Shown: positions 9,768 through 20,856, counted from the first letter of the stretch. The stretch: 64,000 nucleotides of DNA from Diploptera punctata (GCA_030220185.1 JASPKZ010001260.1:1-64000), one strand, 5' to 3'. Numbers and translations are program-made. Notes: generated by a model not told the origin, from the letters alone.

Positions 9768-10435
9768 TTATTAGGAATACAGTGTTTCTCCTTCAACCCA
9801 GAGGTTCCTGTCTAGAGCATCTTCTTCCCTCAAATATCTAGCTTCCATCCTTCTCCTCACTCCATCTATCCAACGTTCTTTAGATCTGCCGCTTCCACTT
9901 CTTCCATTAGCTTTCCAATTAAGAATTTTCTGTGGTATTCTCTCTTCTTCCATTCTTATGAGGTGTCCATATCATTTCAAACGTTTTTCTTCTATTTTTT
10001 CTATTTTTTTTCAACTTGCATAATTTCCCTTATTGTGCTGTTTCTGACCTTATCCCTTCTTTAAATTCTTGTCGATCGCCTCCAAAAATCCATTTCTACT
10101 GCTAACAGCTTGTTGGCTTGTTTTCTAGTTACTGTCCAGGTTTCGGACCCGTACAATAAAATGCTTTGTAACATAACTTAAAATGCAGTTTTCTTCGTTC
10201 TGTGTATAATATTTCTATTCCAAAACACTGAGTTCAACATCCCAATGATTTTGCTTCCATTAGTTATTCTTGTTTTAATTTCTGTAGTTGAATTCTCATT
10301 TTTATCTAAAATAGATCCTAAATATTTAAATTTTTTAACATTATGTATTCTTCCTGAATTACAATTTAGCTCGTCTGTTGTATTCAATGAAAGATATTCT
10401 GTTTTATTATAATTTATCTGCAATTCCATTTTTGT
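9768..10435 (-). pseudogene. RTE-like LINE ORF2, C-terminal part
   Basis: Two minus-strand frames, 10178-10429 and 9771-9953, hold the palm/thumb block 'FKYLGSILDKNENSTTEIKT' and the C-terminal 'PQKILNWKANGRSGSGRSKE' followed by 'RWIDGVRRRMEARYLREEDA'. The order and spacing match the last 230 residues of RTE-type endonuclease-reverse transcriptases. The region between the frames contains the 'QLNILLYGSETWTVTRKQAN'-like segment in broken form. The catalytic domain is missing (5' truncated). Confidence 0.7.
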
Positions 10436-10755
10436 ATTCTATCTCTAATTTCCTTAACATGAAAGATGCATAATCTGGATCCTGAGAAATCTAAAGAAAA
10501 TTAATGCATCGATTAAAATAAATCATATTTCAACAAGGCGATCATAAATTTACACTTTATTAGATACGATAGAGTATACTGGTGTTGGAAATAAATGTAT
10601 AACTTGTTAACAAATATGACATACGAAAATTATGTAACATTTTTAAGGAAGTTAGAGGAAACAAGAGCAAATATATTTGTTTATTAAAAGTATGTCGGGA
10701 TCTTGTACGTTTATAGTTATTTAGGCGACTAGAACAAAAGCAGAGTTTTAGTAAT

Positions 10756-10950
10756 GTCCGTCGCCGTGGCGTAGTCGGTAGAGTCCGTACCTTCCACTCC
10801 GGCGACTCGGGTTTGATTCCCGGCGGGGTAGAGGATTTTAAATCTCCACCTTGGGTCTGGGTGTGTGTCCTGTCTTGTGTTTGCATGTGTGAATAAGATA
10901 AATAGGTTAACAAAGGTGAAACAAAAAGGAAACAGTGTAAACGAAAGAAA
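10756..10950 (+). mobile_element. SINE D, first of two tandem copies
   Basis: A tRNA-like head with A box 'TGGCGTAGTCGGTAGAG' and B box 'GGTTTGATTCC', then 'CTCCACCTTGGGTCTG' and an A-rich tail. The minus strand carries a long open frame (10729-11268) that spans both SINE copies; this is a shadow and not a gene. Confidence 0.75.
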
Positions 10951-11024
10951 AAAAAGTAGCCATACGCCCAATATCGACTTAAGGTTCTGAAACAAAAGCT
11001 GATACAGAACGAAACAGAAAGTTA

Positions 11025-11240
11025 TGTCCGTCGCCGTGGCGTAGTCGATACAGTCTTCACCTTCCATTCCAGCGACCCGGGTTCGATTCCCGGCGGGGTA
11101 GGGGAATTTTAATCTCCACCTTGGGTCTGAGCGTGTCTTGTCCTTGTGTCTAAATGTGAGAATAACAAAAAGGTAAAAAGAAGAAGGAAAACAGTGTAAA
11201 CAAAAAAGAGAAAAAGAAAAAAAAAAAGTAATGGAAAAAA
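11025..11240 (+). mobile_element. SINE D, second of two tandem copies
   Basis: It repeats the first copy: 'CCGTCGCCGTGGCGTAGTCG', B box 'GGTTCGATTCC', 'CTCCACCTTGGGTCTGAGCG', ending in a long A-rich tail near 11215-11250. The B box is closer to consensus than in the first copy. Both are in the same orientation, 270 bases apart. Confidence 0.75.
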
Positions 11241-11799
11241 AAAGTAACGAGATGCTCGAAGAACACAAACGAGGGGAGTGTTATAAGAGCAGCGAGTTAT
11301 TTAACCTAATTTTGTAACGTGTTTTCTATAATATGTTATCTATGTTCACAGTATTTTAGTATATGTTGTATATTTCGTACATTTAATGAAATTTATTTAT
11401 TGCGGAAACGATATGTTTAGAGAAAGAGTAATATAGGGCTTTGGAGAGAAAAAAAACCCGATCAATTGACAAATATTGTTGTTATATTCTGCAATTTTGG
11501 GTGCTAGTTTCCTATGTGAATTTAAGGTAAAAATGAGCCGAGAAGATGGTTTTCACGGTTCATCAGGAAAACATATTAAAATATTCCAAGATGTAACTAT
11601 TAGTATACTTCCAGAAAAGTCAAGGAAAGTTTATTTATGTTATACGAAATCATCATTCAAGTGTATTTTATGTTTTGTTGATCCTGTATTATTTTATGTT
11701 TTGATAGCGTGTTTTGTTAGAATATAAAATGTAGGTTTTGTTGCCAGTAACTACGAACAAAAGCGTCACTGATTGTTATAATAGTAGATAATAGTATAT
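11241..11799. other. No gene recognised
   Basis: AT-rich sequence. A plus-strand frame at 11476-11727 (83 codons) has no recognisable motif. I see no repeat family. Confidence 0.45.
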
Positions 11800-12223
11800 T
11801 ACACTGCGAGGCTACGAAGTGGTTTTAACAGAAACGAGGAAATGTTTAAAACACTGCACAAACGTGCGTTGTACATTTTTTTCGCGATGTTTTCAAAATA
11901 ATAAATAATAGTAAAATAATATATTTGTTGAAAATATTTGCGTTAATTATAAACAACTAACTAACATTAACAGTGTGGGCAATGTTTATTAGTTAAAACT
12001 ACAGCAGGCCGTGACACCAATCAGTCATAAAATGGCGGTAGTTACGTCTTTATTGTTTTATATTGTTTCAAATAAAGTTCAGTTCATTTAAAATGCAGTG
12101 AATTGTTTCGTATGATGTACATTAACACTACATTTTGGATATATTTTTGTATATACATTGTACGTAGTATACATGAAGGGCAGTGGTTTTACTTCCCGCA
12201 CGAGGTAGGTAATATGTAATATT
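11800..12223 (+). repeat. Repeat F, copy 1
   Basis: A 0.4-kb repeat related to 62771-64000. Shared blocks are 'ACGTGCGTTGTACATT', 'AAAATAATAAATAATAGTAA', 'GGCAATGTTTATTAGTT', 'TTGTTTTATATTGTTTCAAA' and 'GGTTTTACTTCCCGCAC'. No coding frame is conserved. A palindromic PLE-type element is inserted at its right end at 12224. Confidence 0.7.
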
Positions 12224-12470
12224 CAAAATTAATATATAATTATGGAATATTCACCTGAAAGGTCCGTCTCCTCAACTTAATTAATCATTTAACTTTAGCG
12301 CTTTCGGGACTTGGATTCAAAACTGCCGATGATGGGACAAATCCCGAAAGCGCTACAGTTAAATGATTGATTAAGTTGAGGAGACGGACCTTTCAGGTGA
12401 ATATCCCATAATTATATATTAATTTTGAATAATACCTCAACGGAACACATCATGAATATTATAAAAGTTG
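12224..12470 (+). mobile_element. Palindromic PLE-type element with hammerhead-like core, 13-bp TSD
   Basis: Flanked by the 13-bp direct repeat AATATGTAATATT at 12211-12223 and 12471-12483. The 247-bp element has inverted arms ('CAAAATTAATATATAATTAT' and 'ATAATTATATATTAATTTTG'; 'GTCCGTCTCCTCAACTTAAT' and its complement), a ribozyme-like core in the middle, and an unpaired 3' tail 'AATACCTCAACGGAACACAT'. The same core and tail occur at 49778-50023. PLEs are known to carry hammerhead motifs in their terminal repeats. The assignment is from structure and relation to 51597-52281, since this copy has no coding sequence. Confidence 0.7.
12321..12360 (+). ncRNA. Hammerhead-ribozyme-like motif (one core change)
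   Basis: Stem I AACTG/CAGTT closes the motif. The core reads CCGATGA where a hammerhead has CUGAUGA (one U to C change), stem II is GGGA-CAAA-UCCC, then GAAA, a self-complementary stem III GCGC, and U-A before the expected cleavage point. One extra U precedes stem II. The minimal palindromic stem III is the type that works as a dimer. The core change probably lowers or stops activity. Confidence 0.6.
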
Positions 12471-12483
12471 AATATGTAATATT

Positions 12484-13239
12484 GCAGTATAGTTATTTAG
12501 GTTGGCAACCACGAAATTTAGGAGCTTGAACTTTCAATCATGGTCGCCATTGCTGTAAGTACGACAGAACGCAGAATCGCGCAAAAAATATTTTATTTTT
12601 AACAATAGCCTTATCTTCATAATCTCGCATTGTACCTACGCATGTTCAATACTAATAGGGGCCTAATAAGTTTTATTTTATCAAAAGTCTGACCTGATTA
12701 ACAAACCAAGGAATATGCGAATGACTTGAGCATCATTAAATAAAATACTATCTCACTACCTACCAACCAAACAAATGTGTCTCTCTGTCTATACCCGTAT
12801 ATCCCCTTTACTGAAGTTACAAAATCAAGTTGATTTAGTTACGCTTATTTCCTTATAGGTGTCAGCGAGTGACAATTGTTAGCTTATCGCCTGAAAGAGA
12901 CATCTAGTAGGCAACTAAGGTGTTATTTGATTGGGAAATACCGATTAAATTTTACTCAGATCCTAAACTAACTTATACACCTTACTGATGGTATTCTTTC
13001 AACAATTAATAAATTAAATTATTTATAAAAATAAATCTAAGATTAACAAATATATTCATTTGTTTAAATATTATATAATCGTATAATTAATTTTCTATAT
13101 CTCACATTCTTTGTTTTTATAACATTAGACCGCGAGAGTCTATCAAGAATTTAATTTATCTTACTTGAATACATTTCATTATTAGTTTTAATCTTAACTG
13201 TCATTAAGATGGTTGTATTATAGATTGTAATATATTGAA
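12484..13239. other. No gene recognised
   Basis: AT-rich DNA with short frames only. No tRNA boxes, LINE motifs or inverted repeats were seen. Confidence 0.5.
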
Positions 13240-13382
13240 TAACTACCTTATTGATCAAATTTATATTTAGTATTTAATATTAGAATTAATTGTGATTGTT
13301 ATATTCTGATGTAATATATGTTTGTCCTGGTGAGTGGAAGGGATGGCCACATGACCTTAACTCTATCAAGCTAAATAAATAC
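13240..13382 (+). mobile_element. LINE 3' tail (CR1/Jockey-like)
   Basis: It contains 'CCTGGTGAGTGGAAGGGATG', 'GCCACATGACCTTAACTCT' and 'AAGCTAAATAAATACCA', the same 3' end as the LINE at 45300-49590. A trinucleotide run follows directly, as at other copies. Confidence 0.6.
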
Positions 13383-13385
13383 CAC

Positions 13386-13427
<42 letters not shown>

Positions 13428-13428
13428 A
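13383..13428 (+). repeat. (CAT)15 microsatellite
   Basis: An uninterrupted (CAT)n run lies between a plus-strand LINE tail and the 3' end of a minus-strand LINE. It gives a false poly-histidine frame. Confidence 0.9.
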
Positions 13429-14124
13429 GTGCATTCACGAATTTAGGCCATTTGTTGACCTGTTTCGGCCTCAAGAGAAACACGATCCAAAAGTCTTTTG
13501 AGTGGACGTCCTGGTCTTCTTCTTCCTGCAGGTTGATATTTTAACAATTGTTTGGGTATTCTGTGATCTTCCATTCGATTAACATGTTGCATCCATCTTG
13601 ACTTATAATCAGAAATTTTATTTTCTAAAGGTTCCATGTGTAATTCTTCTAAGTTTGTCTTCATTTTTTTTTGTGATCTAGTAGTGTGTATCCTGCAGTC
13701 CTCCGAAGATATCTCATTTCAGCAGATATAAGTCTCTGTATATCCTTCTGTTTCAACGTCCATACTTCGCTACCAAACAAAAGAGTTGGAAGAGCCAGTG
13801 TTTTATACACCTTTAATCTTGAATGCTTTTGGACTAACTGTGGCTTGAAGATAGTATTTATTAACCCTAAAATTCTTAAAAATGTATATATTTTTGCATT
13901 TAGATCCTTTTCTTCTTCATATGAGATATTGCATCCTAGATATGTAAAATTATTCACCTGCTCCAAAATGTTATTGTCCAGTACAATTTTACTTCTGACA
14001 GGATCTACATCTTGAAATGCCATAACTTTTTTTTTTTTTTCTGTAGATATCTGCAATCCATATTCTTCTGTAATTTTGTTAAGTTCATGCAGACCTTTCT
14101 GTAGATTATCTTCTGAATTTAGCT
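13429..14124 (-). pseudogene. LINE ORF2 C-terminal part (family with ATG-rich tail)
   Basis: Frames 13661-14056 and 13443-13664 on the minus strand read 'NNFTYLGCNISYEEEKDLNA', 'LPTLLFGSEVWTLKQKDIQR', 'AEMRYLRRTAGYTLLDHKKK' and then 'YKSRWMQHVNRMEDHRIPKQ' and 'AGRRRPGRPLKRLLDRVSLE'. This is the thumb and C-terminal region of an endonuclease-reverse transcriptase. Both halves are open but in different frames, with an A-run at the break. The family also occurs at 30175-30515 and 41738-43425. All end in 'GCCTAAATTCGTGAATG.AC' plus ATG repeats. Confidence 0.75.
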
Positions 14125-14149
14125 AAATAAATAAATAAAACTAAATATA

Positions 14150-14285
14150 ATTTAGGAATGAAATTCTTTTACGAGTCTGAAAATCTTCAAACTGGAGACT
14201 CATCACTTAAAGTCCCTCCAGGAGAACTTAACCCTAGTATTTCTTCCCCCCCCCCTGGTTTTAACACGCGACCCTCGCGATATGT
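14150..14285 (-). mobile_element. SINE B fragment
   Basis: On the minus strand it matches SINE B (32258-32620): a tRNA-like 'CGAGGGTCGCG' piece, a G-run, and 'GACTTTAAGTGATGAG'. Both the head and the 3' end are missing. Confidence 0.55.
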
Positions 14286-14804
14286 AGGCAAACTTTTGCT
14301 CGATATGTTTGCTAGTAGTTTTGAGTAATTTTATCACGAGAATAGATTTTCAACAAACGTATATAAAAATCTGGCATCGTATATGATTAGAGCGCAGTAA
14401 AGCAAAAGAAATATATTCGTCAAAGCTTAAAAAAAGTAATCTATGGGAAGTTTTTTATTCATGATCATTGTAATTAAAATTTTTAATCTGCATTCCTGTT
14501 ATTGTCATTCTTTGAAATGCTCATGTACGAAAAATAATATTCCATTCATATGATATGAAACTGAAGACACAATTTAATATCAACGTATAAAAATATGTTA
14601 TCGCTTTGATCTGAGAATTTTCAGTAATTCAAAATGTTCTATTTAATTCCAGCATAAAATTTGAATTTTAATTCCCCTACCGAATACAAGAAAATAATAT
14701 AGCCTACATGATTTTTACACTACACCAAAGAATTCTCTAATTAAATCCCTATCGTTTTAAAAGTCTTTTACAGAATATCATTCCTTCAGTAACTCATAGG
14801 AGAA
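14286..14804. other. No gene recognised
   Basis: AT-rich DNA with no long frames and no identified repeat. Confidence 0.5.
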
Positions 14805-15222
14805 ACATAACTAACTCACTGGGACTATCGAACCCATAGGCTCATGGCCGCGCGGACATAAGCTATCCATACATCCCTATCCTGAGCTAATGTTTTTCAA
14901 TCATCCCCTGTATAATATACTTCCCTCAAATCATAGTTAATGTTATTTTCCCATCTCATTCTTGGTCTAAACAACTGGGCGTTTTCCCTCCGGTTTTCCT
15001 AGAAGAAGCTTCCATGCACGTATTTCATTCCCCATTCGTGCCACATGTCCTGCCCATCGCAGTCTATGGGACTTAACTGTTCTTATTATATCTGGTTTCC
15101 TATAAAGACAATGCAGTTCACTGTTATGAAGTCTTCTCCATTCACCTGTCTGTTCATCTCTCTTTGGTCCAAAATTTTTCCTGAGAACTTTATTCTCAAA
15201 TACACGAGAAACATAGTAAAAG
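14805..15222 (-). pseudogene. LINE family 2 ORF2 C-terminal relic
   Basis: The minus strand encodes, with breaks, 'EEWRRLHNSELH', 'RPDIIRTVKSHRLRWAGHVA', 'RMGNEIRAWKLLLGKPEGKR' and the end 'DRDVWIAYVRAAMSLWVR'. The best preserved relative is 57945-58275. This family has at least ten copies in the window and always contains the last 110 residues. Confidence 0.7.
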
Positions 15223-15224
15223 AT

Positions 15225-15246
15225 TATTATTATTTTATTATTATTA

Positions 15247-15282
<36 letters not shown>
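15225..15282 (+). repeat. (ATT)n microsatellite
   Basis: A run of ATT units with a few interruptions, next to the 5' break of the LINE family 2 copy. Confidence 0.85.
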
Positions 15283-15399
15283 CTGATATCTTAAGTTCGA
15301 CACAATGAAAACATTAACTGCATAACAACTATATACAGAATTCTATAAATAATCAAGTAGGAAGCTACTTACTTTATATTATATTATTTTAATTTCATT

Positions 15400-15600
15400 A
15401 TATTCCCTTTGTTGTATTAGCTAATGTTAGACATCATGATTGTATTTTGTTTAGTCTGTATTATAATAATATCTTAAAATTATAATAAGCATGTAATTTT
15501 TGTATAATTCTACTATTCGCTGGTTGAGTGGAAGACAAGGTCTTAAGGCCTTAACTCTGCCAGCTAAAATAAAATCATTATTACCATTATTATTATCATC

Positions 15601-15659
<59 letters not shown>

Positions 15660-15660
15660 C
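15400..15660 (+). mobile_element. CR1/Jockey-like LINE 3' end with (ATT)n tail
   Basis: It contains 'CTGGTTGAGTGGAAGACAAG', 'CTTAAGGCCTTAACTCTGCC' and 'AGCTAAAATAAAATC', followed by (ATT)n to 15660. No coding sequence remains. Another LINE 3' end in the same orientation follows at once. Confidence 0.65.
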
Positions 15661-15671
15661 ATCATTATTGA

Positions 15672-15995
15672 TAGAGACGAGTGGACAAGGAAAATAAAAC
15701 TTCAGGCTCAGAAAGATTTGTAAACATTGAAAATCTGTATATAAATAAGTTATTATTATTCATAGAAAAGAAAAGATTGCAGTGGTATGGTCATGTCAAA
15801 CGAATGCCAGAGCAAAGATTGCCAAAAATTGTTATGGAATGGATCCCAATAGAAAGGAGGAAGAGAGGAAGACCGAAGAAAACTTGGATAGAAGGGGTAC
15901 AAGCAGCTATGAATTGAGGAATGGAGGAAGATCAATGGATGGATAGAGAGGAATGGCGTTTGGTTTCCGGAAGACGGCGGCAACTGCCATGATAC
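15672..15995 (+). pseudogene. LINE family 5 ORF2 C-terminus
   Basis: The plus-strand frame reads 'KKRLQWYGHVKRMPEQRLPK', 'IVMEWIPIERRKRGRPKKTW' and 'IEGVQAAMN', then a stop, with 'QWMDREEWRLVSGRRRQLP' continuing in frame after it. This is the very end of an RTE-like ORF2. It runs into an ATG/ATT tail at 16000-16045. Related copies are at 33960-34255, 56815-57352 and 60183-60430. Confidence 0.7.
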
Positions 15996-16010
15996 CGGAT
16001 GATGATGATG

Positions 16011-16045
<35 letters not shown>

Positions 16046-16049
<4 letters not shown>

Positions 16050-16650
16050 CTAACATGAAAGTAATATTAGATTTCCACAGTGTATATACATTTTCTCTAT
16101 GTAATTAAGAGTTCTATTTGAATCCAGGCAATGGAAAAAGTGATATATTTTTCTATTATGAAGACAATTGATTGATTTACGAATTGAATTTCATATGTCC
16201 TGTGCCCCTGCCTGTCATTGGTTATAAATAACGTGGAAGTTTGTTTTTTTCGCTAACTTGTGTAAAAAAATCTTAGAACTCTAAGTTTGGCAAAAATAGC
16301 ACTAGAAAGTAATTCCAGGGAAGAAGAACTTTCGGTAAAGTTGTCGAACACAGAGATAGTGTTTTTATTATCTACTGACTTGAGAAAACTGTGTCCACTC
16401 TTAAACAACAAAAACGACAAGAAAGAAAAGGAGATAAGTAAATGAAGAGTTCAACCATATGGCGAGGTCGCTGCCAAAAGAGAGAAAAGGGAAAATACCG
16501 AGTGTATAGAAAACGTAATTGAGGTGGAGGTGCAAGAATTTATAGCTACACATGAGAAAAACGAGAAGCTATAATTAAACTACCAGATGCAGTATATTTT
16601 CCCAATCCTACTTTGCTTTCTACTATTAGAATAAAATAAAATAAGATCAC
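16046..16650. other. No gene recognised
   Basis: Mixed-composition DNA. Purine-rich stretches near 16395-16570 give no frame of interest. No repeat family was recognised. Confidence 0.45.
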
Positions 16651-17390
16651 AATACTTCCCGGTCTTGCGTGTCTGATTCGGTCATATTTCTCTTCTTTAT
16701 GTCGTCTTTAATTCCCTTCAACCACGTTGGCTTTGGTCTACCACGTTTTCCTTGTCCAGAGGTATCCATTTCGATACTTTGTTTGTTTGTGTGTCCCTTC
16801 TCCTCATTATGTGCCCATACCTTCTTAGTTGGATTTCTTCAATATCTTCTACAATATCCTTTATACATTCTTCATTTCGCTTATTGTATTATTTTTTATT
16901 TTATCTAATTTTGATATTCTTGCCGATCTTCTTAAAAAGTAAATTTCTGTGACTAATAACTTATTTCTGTGTTTTTGCTTCAACGTCCATGTTTCCGCAT
17001 CATATAATAAAATACTCTTCACAATTGTGATATATATTAATAATTTAGTCCTCTTGATTATATTCCTACTCCATAAAATAGAATTCAATATACCAATAAC
17101 TTTTTTGTACCGGTATATATTATTCTTTTTTCGATGTATAATTCAGATGATCCATCTATTGAATTACTGATCGCAATTACTCCCAATATTCCTCTGTTTT
17201 AATCTTTGTTCAATTTATTACTAATTCCTCGGAAAGATCTGTTCTCATATATTCTGTTTTATTATAATTAACTGTTACAGCCCATCTTGAGTATTCTTCC
17301 TCTACTATCCTACCCATATAGGCATCTTCACAACCTGAAGTGACTACCACTTGATCATCTGCGAATAATAAGTTATATATGTATTTATTC
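16651..17390 (-). pseudogene. LINE ORF2 thumb/C-terminal relic
   Basis: The frame 16861-17088 reads 'MNSILWSRNIIKRTKLLIYI', 'TIVKSILLYDAETWTLKQKH' and 'RNKLLVTEIYFLRRSARISK', the RTE-like thumb region. Upstream (17200-17390) a broken 'DDQVVVTSGCEDAYMGRIVE' block follows the RT active-site region. The 3' part (16651-16860) holds a degraded 'GRPKPTWLKGIKDDIKKR' segment. All in different frames. Confidence 0.65.
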
Positions 17391-17450
17391 TCTTAATTTT
17401 AATCCCATTGATTTACATTTCTTTGACTATTCCTGTAATACAATATACAA

Positions 17451-17458
<8 letters not shown>

Positions 17459-17512
<54 letters not shown>
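17459..17512. repeat. (TA)n microsatellite
   Basis: About 27 TA units without interruption, between the LINE relic and Repeat A copy 2. Confidence 0.9.
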
Positions 17513-17513
<1 letters not shown>

Positions 17514-18191
17514 GAGTATAATGTCTATCCTTTATGGATTACTACACCATTCATCCGATTGTGATGGTGCTTTTTGCAATCAATATATTCACAAGTTTCC
17601 CGGGAAAGTTTTAGGCTATAAGAGATTTGTAACACTCAACTCCTTCACCCTTAAAAATCGCCGATTGTAGTGAAAAAGGTGTTTTTCTGAACTTTCTGGA
17701 CGCTTAAAAGACTTGCGCTGCCTAAACTATAACATATACACCAAATTATTGTACACAGAATTGAATATCACAGAGAAAACTACAAGAATGCCCGCGACAG
17801 CATATGTCTATCTTTTACGGATAACTCATAATAACCAGTTTTGTCTTCCAGCTCATTGATACCAAGAAGATTGTGATGACTAGATTCCCGGGCAAGCGTA
17901 GCAGCGCACGATGGGTATTATTTTACGGATAACTCTGATAACCATTTCTGTCTTTCATCTCATTTATGCCAAGAAGATCGGGATAAGTAGATTCCCGGGC
18001 AACGCCGGGTAATCTGCACGAGGTAACCTAAAAATAATTACGATATGCATCCATCCATAGTAATTATGCCCGAGGGCAGGTCTTTCACTGGTATCATAAC
18101 ATTTTCATGCTATGTTTTACAGCTTTACTAGGGAATCATAGGTGAGGTAACTACCCGTTGCTTTCCACACCGGTGAAGGATGATGATGATA

Positions 18192-18227
<36 letters not shown>

Positions 18228-18552
18228 GCCGGATGATTTTCGAGGGTCGTTGGACCTTAAGCTTCCTGACATTTGTCTTACAGATGAGGATAAACCCCGA
18301 AAGAGGTGGGTTTTTGGTGAAATTTTAATTTTAATTTAAATTTTAATTTATTTCTAATTATTTTTTTGAGCCTGTCCTGACCGGGAATCGAACCGGGACC
18401 CGCTGCATGACAAGGCAGCACACTACCTCGAGACCACAGCGGTGGACAATTAGGATATACATTTATATATATTCTTTTTTACTTATTCAACTAAACATAG
18501 AAATACATTTAACGTATTTAGGCGTAGCAACGCACGCCGGATATTAGCTAGT
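17513..18552 (-). repeat. Repeat A, copy 2, split by SINE A
   Basis: The minus strand matches Repeat A at 38505-39440, including two tandem 'CCCGGGAATCTA' modules (17885 and 17985). The distal part resumes at 18448 with 'GCGTAGCAACGCACGCCGG' and 'ATTAGCTAGTG'. The SINE at 18051-18447 lies between. Confidence 0.65.
18051..18447 (-). mobile_element. SINE A (head plus module 3) with 15-bp TSD
   Basis: A full-length minus-strand copy with 'CATCCATCCATAGTAATTAT' at its 3' end and 'GAGACCACAGCGGTGGAC' at its 5' end. The direct repeats AATTACGATATGCAT (18036-18050) and AATTAGGATATACAT (18448-18462) differ at two places. A T/A-rich insertion of about 45 bases sits in the shared body near 18325-18370, and a (GAT)n run lies between head and module 3. 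Confidence 0.85.
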
Positions 18553-19290
18553 GTAAATATAAATCATCATCTTCTTATTCTTCGTCACGGTTTAGGCTTT
18601 CTGCTAGCCTGTATAGGCTCTAAATTGCTGCTCTTTCCGTCTTTTCTTTGTTCTTCCCAAACTTCTTCTTCCTCTTGGTGAATACTTATATTCTAATTTT
18701 GATATTCTGTTCTCAGTCTACTTTCCTAAGTGTTCTTTCCAGTCTGTTCTGTGTTTCACTATTGTTGTGTTTAATTCCTCTACTTTTATTTGCTGTCTTA
18801 TTTCTGTGTTGTGTTGTCTGTCCTTTGATATCCTGCTATTGGTCTGAGGAATTTCCTTTCAGCAGCTTGTATTCTGGCAGATTGTTGTGTTGTCACATTT
18901 CATGTTTTGGGATCCGTAAGTGTTAATAATTGGAACTGTCATTGTCTTGTATAATTTCATTATAGTGTCTTTTCTGGCTTTATTTTTCAAAGTTCTTTTT
19001 AGTGTTCCAGTTATATAATTAAACTCATTTAGTTTGTTAATTATATCTGTTTCCGTTGTGTGTGATATTTCGCAACCTAGGAAGTTATTTTTTATCACTT
19101 GTTGTATTTCTAGTATGATCTTTGTTCGAACTGGTTGAGTGCTCTTGAAAGTCATTGCTTTTGATTATTCTGATGCTATTTCTATATTATATTTCTTTGA
19201 TATTTCGTTTAGTTCATATAGCATTCTTTGTAATTCGTCTTCCTGATTTTGCTATTAAAATCTGGTCATCTGCAACAGCTAATTGTAAAT
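18553..19290 (-). pseudogene. LINE ORF2 relic
   Basis: The frame 18859-19155 on the minus strand reads 'MTFKSTQPVRTKIILEIQQV', 'NNFLGCEISHTTETDIINKL' and 'LYKTMTVPIINTYGSQNMKC', the region just after the RT active site. It is related to 22766-23285. The C-terminal third (18553-18850) is scrambled. Confidence 0.6.
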
Positions 19291-19404
19291 ATGAATATAA
19301 TAGCTAACTCACAGTTGAAAATAGACGAGATTAACGCCAACTATCCACCCAACAGAAACCCCGAAGCACGAAATGTGTAATGAGTAGCATTAGAAAACAC
19401 AACT

Positions 19405-19630
19405 AATTCAATGACACTACCTAACCCGAGGTTACATGGCAGAGCAGTCATAAGCACTCCATATATCCTCATCTTGAGATAATATTTTCCGATCATTTAA
19501 TGTACAATTCATCTCGCTCAAGTAGTGGTTAGTGTTATTCTCTATCTCACTGTTGGCCTAACTGCTGGGTGTTTTCTCTTTGGAATTCCATACCGCTCTT
19601 TCATTCCCCACATACCCTGTCCACCGTTAG
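19405..19630 (-). pseudogene. LINE family 2 C-terminal relic, strongly decayed
   Basis: On the minus strand a broken 'GHVGNERAVWNSKEKTPSS' and a 'LARDEDIWSAYDCSAM'-like end can be aligned to 57945-58275. Many indels are present. Confidence 0.5.
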
Positions 19631-19639
19631 TTATTATTA

Positions 19640-20424
19640 GGGAAAGGATTTTAAGGTGCAAATTTTGGTCGTAATGGGCAGGGGGAGGTTCTGAAAATAC
19701 ATACAAAAAAGTGCAAGAAAAGATGTTGCTGAAATAATTTAATTAAGATATTGACTTGGGCTTTCACGGTTGGAGTAGTTATGATGATCTGGAGGAAGAG
19801 TTCCGGGCTGTAGGCCGTGGTCTTGTAGCGCATAAGATACGGCCTTAATCTAGTATAGTGATTTAAAAAATTATTAATGAATAAACAAGGAATGAACTGA
19901 ATGTAGTTTAAAAGGTAAATCAAATAAAAAGTCTTATTGGTAACTAGTTCTCACAAAGGAGCGGTAGGAAAACCTAAGTAATAAGAAGTCATAAATAAGT
20001 AACCACTCAAATTAGACCTGAAATCCTTAAGTTGGGTCTAGCTTGAAAAATCACGTTTGGGAGAAAACGTCAAACTCAAAAATGTACAATCGCGGAAAGC
20101 CCAAATTGGTAAAACGCTCCCTAGCCGTGAGAATAAAATTACAAATGTAGGTGGGAGCTTAAATAAAATATTTACGCCCTTATAAGACATGTGATTGAAT
20201 ATTCTAACCAATCAAAATCAGAGTTAAGGTATACGACCATATATGGGAATAAAGGGTCCTGACTTCGATACGTAACTCATGAGGACAAATTAACTTACTT
20301 ATACTCAACAGTTCGTAGAGAGAAGACTTATATCAGAGAGTTCATAGGTTCGGTACTCGAGAAGGGGATCCCAAGTCATGGAACTTAGAAATTCCTGTAA
20401 AATTAATCATTCTTAAGCTTAAAG
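19640..20424. other. No gene recognised
   Basis: No motif was identified on either strand. The minus-strand frame 19651-19923 is low-confidence and unlike any family I know. Confidence 0.45.
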
Positions 20425-20723
20425 TGAGAGTCCTCGTGCAGTTAGGCACTTCCTTCACTGTAGCCTCTGCCCGCTCCTGGAATCTCCTTCCTCGAGATAT
20501 CAGGGGTTGCCGCACACTTGGTACCTTTAAGTCACGCTTATACAGTTGCCTGTTGTCTAATAATTAATTTTTCTCTATTTATTTAATTTTATACTATGTC
20601 ATTAATCTTTTCCTCGTTTTTTATATATATTGTACATATTACATATATATTTAATTCGTTAAATTTAGAGTAAATCAAAATACATTATAAATATTAATTA
20701 TATTGTATTCATAACTTGTAATC

Positions 20724-20758
<35 letters not shown>

Positions 20759-20856
20759 AATTTAGATTTAAGACTATTTTTTTTTGTATTTCTTTTTAAC
20801 CTGGTTGAGTGGTAGACAAGGCCTTAAGGCGTTAACTCTGCCAGGTAAAATAAAGC

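Noticed and set aside
10729..11268. The longest open frame in the window (179 codons, minus strand)
   Set aside because: It is antisense to two tandem SINE D copies and repeats itself with them. The peptide is the same SINE translated twice plus low-complexity tails.
13296..13544. Poly-histidine frame
   Set aside because: It is the (CAT)15 microsatellite between two LINE ends.
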